From an uncultured Eubacteriaceae bacterium (GTDB lineage: Bacteria > Bacillota > Clostridia > Lachnospirales > CAG-274), in assembly GCA_946534775.1 (NCBI GenBank), contig CAMNCZ010000037.1, positions 1-7,743 of the forward strand: a stretch of DNA of 7,743 nt, read 5' to 3'. Position numbers and translations under genes: made by a program. The notes beneath the pieces were generated by a model. It was not told where the DNA came from. It saw only the letters and a list, made by a program, of their open reading frames with translations, and did no database searches. Numbering within the stretch: position 1 is the stretch's first letter; the number at the start of each line of letters is the position of its first letter. Positions 7,371 to 7,743 of this stretch are shown here, piece by piece.

Positions 7371-7451
7371 CTATCTGTCGAGCCATTTGCAAATATAATA
7401 CGCCGCTATACTTGCCATGACAGATATTACAAAAGAAACTATGTAGGACAT
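7371..7451 (-). CDS. 26-aa single-helix membrane peptide, candidate type I toxin
   Basis: A very short gene, 26 codons plus TAG, beginning MSYIVSFVIS and ending YYICKWLDR. Residues 4-20 form one hydrophobic helix rich in Val, Ile, Ala and Ser; the C-terminal K-W-L-D-R tail is charged, so it should insert in the inner membrane. It has a perfect AGGAGGTG ribosome site (7459-7466; the AGGAGG core ends 9 nt before ATG 7451) and its own promoter at 7496-7524. The I-C-K-W-L-D-R end recalls the I-S-R-V-L-D segment of Fst, but the Pro and Val-Gly of Fst are absent. From memory, similar peptides ending in YYICKWLD occur in many gut Firmicutes as hypothetical proteins; I could not check this. Coding status is well supported by SD, promoter and composition. 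Toxicity is inferred from the antisense RNA and locus layout. Confidence 0.8.
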   Translation of the reverse strand: MSYIVSFVISVMASIAAYYICKWLDR

Positions 7452-7461
7452 GCCACTACAC
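7429..7461 (+). repeat. Direct repeat copy B, over the peptide gene's translation start
   Basis: Partner of the copy at 7239-7274. On the - strand it covers the edge of the SD (7461), the spacer, the ATG (7449-7451) and codons 2 to about 8 of the peptide gene. An RNA carrying copy A would therefore bind here and cover the initiation site. Confidence 0.75.
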
Positions 7462-7466
7462 CTCCT
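7461..7466 (-). promoter_or_regulatory. Perfect Shine-Dalgarno of the 26-aa peptide gene, possibly masked
   Basis: AGGAGG on the - strand, 9 nt before the ATG at 7451. Just upstream in the same leader, a C-rich stretch (complement of 7474-7484, reading CTCCCACCGAC) can form short pairings with the G-rich site, such as CACC with GGTG or TCCC with GGGA. Partial masking is possible but the helices are only about 4 bp. Confidence 0.6.
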
Positions 7467-7495
7467 TCCCTGTCGGTGGGAGACGACACAAGTGT

Positions 7496-7524
7496 ATTAT
7501 AACACAGCGATCAACATAATACAA
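7496..7524 (-). promoter_or_regulatory. Promoter of the 26-aa peptide gene
   Basis: On the - strand TTGTAT (7519-7524), 17-nt spacer, then a perfect TATAAT (7496-7501) preceded by TGT, giving an extended -10 (TGnTATAAT). The start should fall near 7489, giving a leader of about 38 nt. The -35 is only 3/6, so it is likely weaker than the facing promoter at 7201. Confidence 0.75.
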
Positions 7525-7531
7525 CAAACAC

Positions 7532-7555
7532 GCACTCCGAAAGGGGTGCTTTTTT
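7532..7555 (+). terminator. Orphan Rho-independent terminator
   Basis: GCACTCC (7532-7538), GAAA tetraloop, GGGGTGC (7543-7549) and six Ts (7550-7555): a compact canonical terminator on the + strand only. No + strand gene or promoter is visible between 7320 and 7530 to feed it. It may catch read-through from the 7201 promoter past the peptide locus and shield the promoter at 7630. Confidence 0.8.
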
Positions 7556-7629
7556 GACCGGAAATAAAGCGGCGATCGGTGATGATATGTATTGTTTGTA
7601 CTGCGGATAATTTTGACAAAAACAATTAC

Positions 7630-7658
7630 TTGACAAAAAAGGAAAAGTTCTATATAAT
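7630..7658 (+). promoter_or_regulatory. Perfect consensus sigma-A promoter for a gene beyond the window
   Basis: TTGACA (7630-7635), 17-nt spacer, TATAAT (7653-7658): 12/12 to consensus. Start expected near 7665. No ribosome site is seen before the window ends, so the controlled gene, or a longer leader, lies downstream. An upstream TTGACAAAA at 7613-7621 has no matching -10. Confidence 0.85.
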
Positions 7659-7677
7659 TAGTTAAGATTAACTAATT
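7656..7677. promoter_or_regulatory. 22-bp palindromic operator over the -10 and transcription start
   Basis: Arms AATTAGTTAA (7656-7665) and TTAACTAATT (7668-7677) are exact inverted repeats around a 2-nt centre (GA). The dyad overlaps the 3' end of the TATAAT and the expected start site, where a dimeric repressor would block RNA polymerase. Length and AT-rich form fit MarR-family (or similar winged-helix/TetR) operators; the actual regulator is unknown. Confidence 0.65.
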
Positions 7678-7743
7678 GTTATGACATTTATATATGAATG
7701 TTTTATCAAATAATCAAAATGCGATGCACTTGACATCGGATAG

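Noticed and set aside
7694..7743. Frame starting ATG at 7694 and open to the window end (MNVLSNNQNAMHLTSD)
   Set aside because: No ribosome-binding site before it and too short to recognise; it could be the start of the next gene but cannot be supported here.
7073..7743. CRISPR array, tRNA, riboswitch or insertion sequence in the long gap
   Set aside because: No regularly spaced repeats, cloverleaf, known aptamer core, terminal inverted repeats or transposase remnants were seen.

Overview
The window looks like a chromosomal piece of an anaerobic, probably gut-associated Clostridia (Firmicutes/Bacillota) genome. Reasons: moderate GC in genes with AT-rich gaps, strong Shine-Dalgarno sites (AGGAGG/AAGGAG), consensus sigma-A promoters (TTGACA-17-TATAAT), a ferredoxin-dependent 2-oxoacid oxidoreductase, and a two-cluster ferredoxin domain. 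I cannot fix the genus from sequence alone.

Region 1 (1-4453, + strand) is one tight five-gene run: the 3' two thirds of iorA, iorB (ATGA overlap), a paaK-type aryl-acetate CoA ligase, a small amidohydrolase_2 metal hydrolase, and a hotdog acyl-CoA thioesterase (29-nt overlap). IorAB interconverts aryl pyruvates and aryl-acetyl-CoA with ferredoxin, PaaK forms aryl-acetyl-CoA from the free acid, and a thioesterase could release the acid. The cluster is best read as aromatic amino-acid catabolism or aryl-acid salvage. A strong stem-loop with T-runs on both sides ends the run and also serves the convergent genes.

Region 2 (4456-7141, - strand) is a two-gene unit: a 727-aa membrane HD-GYP protein (predicted c-di-GMP phosphodiesterase with an ECF-S-like membrane module and an extracytoplasmic sensor domain), then a small lipoprotein of unknown function 22 nt downstream.

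Region 3 (7200-7525) is the most interesting part. It has the layout of a type I toxin-antitoxin locus of the Fst/par kind. A 26-codon gene for a one-helix membrane peptide (7371-7451, -) has its own promoter and a perfect SD. It faces a short non-coding RNA (about 7236-7317, +) driven by a perfect consensus promoter, and the two converge on one stem-loop. The 5' part of the RNA is an imperfect direct repeat of the peptide gene's ribosome-binding/start region. Every substitution between the repeat copies still permits pairing of the two RNAs by G-U wobble.

Region 4 (7526-7743) holds an orphan + strand terminator, then a second perfect consensus promoter whose -10 and start lie inside a 22-bp near-perfect palindrome (a probable repressor operator). 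It points to a gene beyond the window. I see nothing interpretable in 7556-7610.
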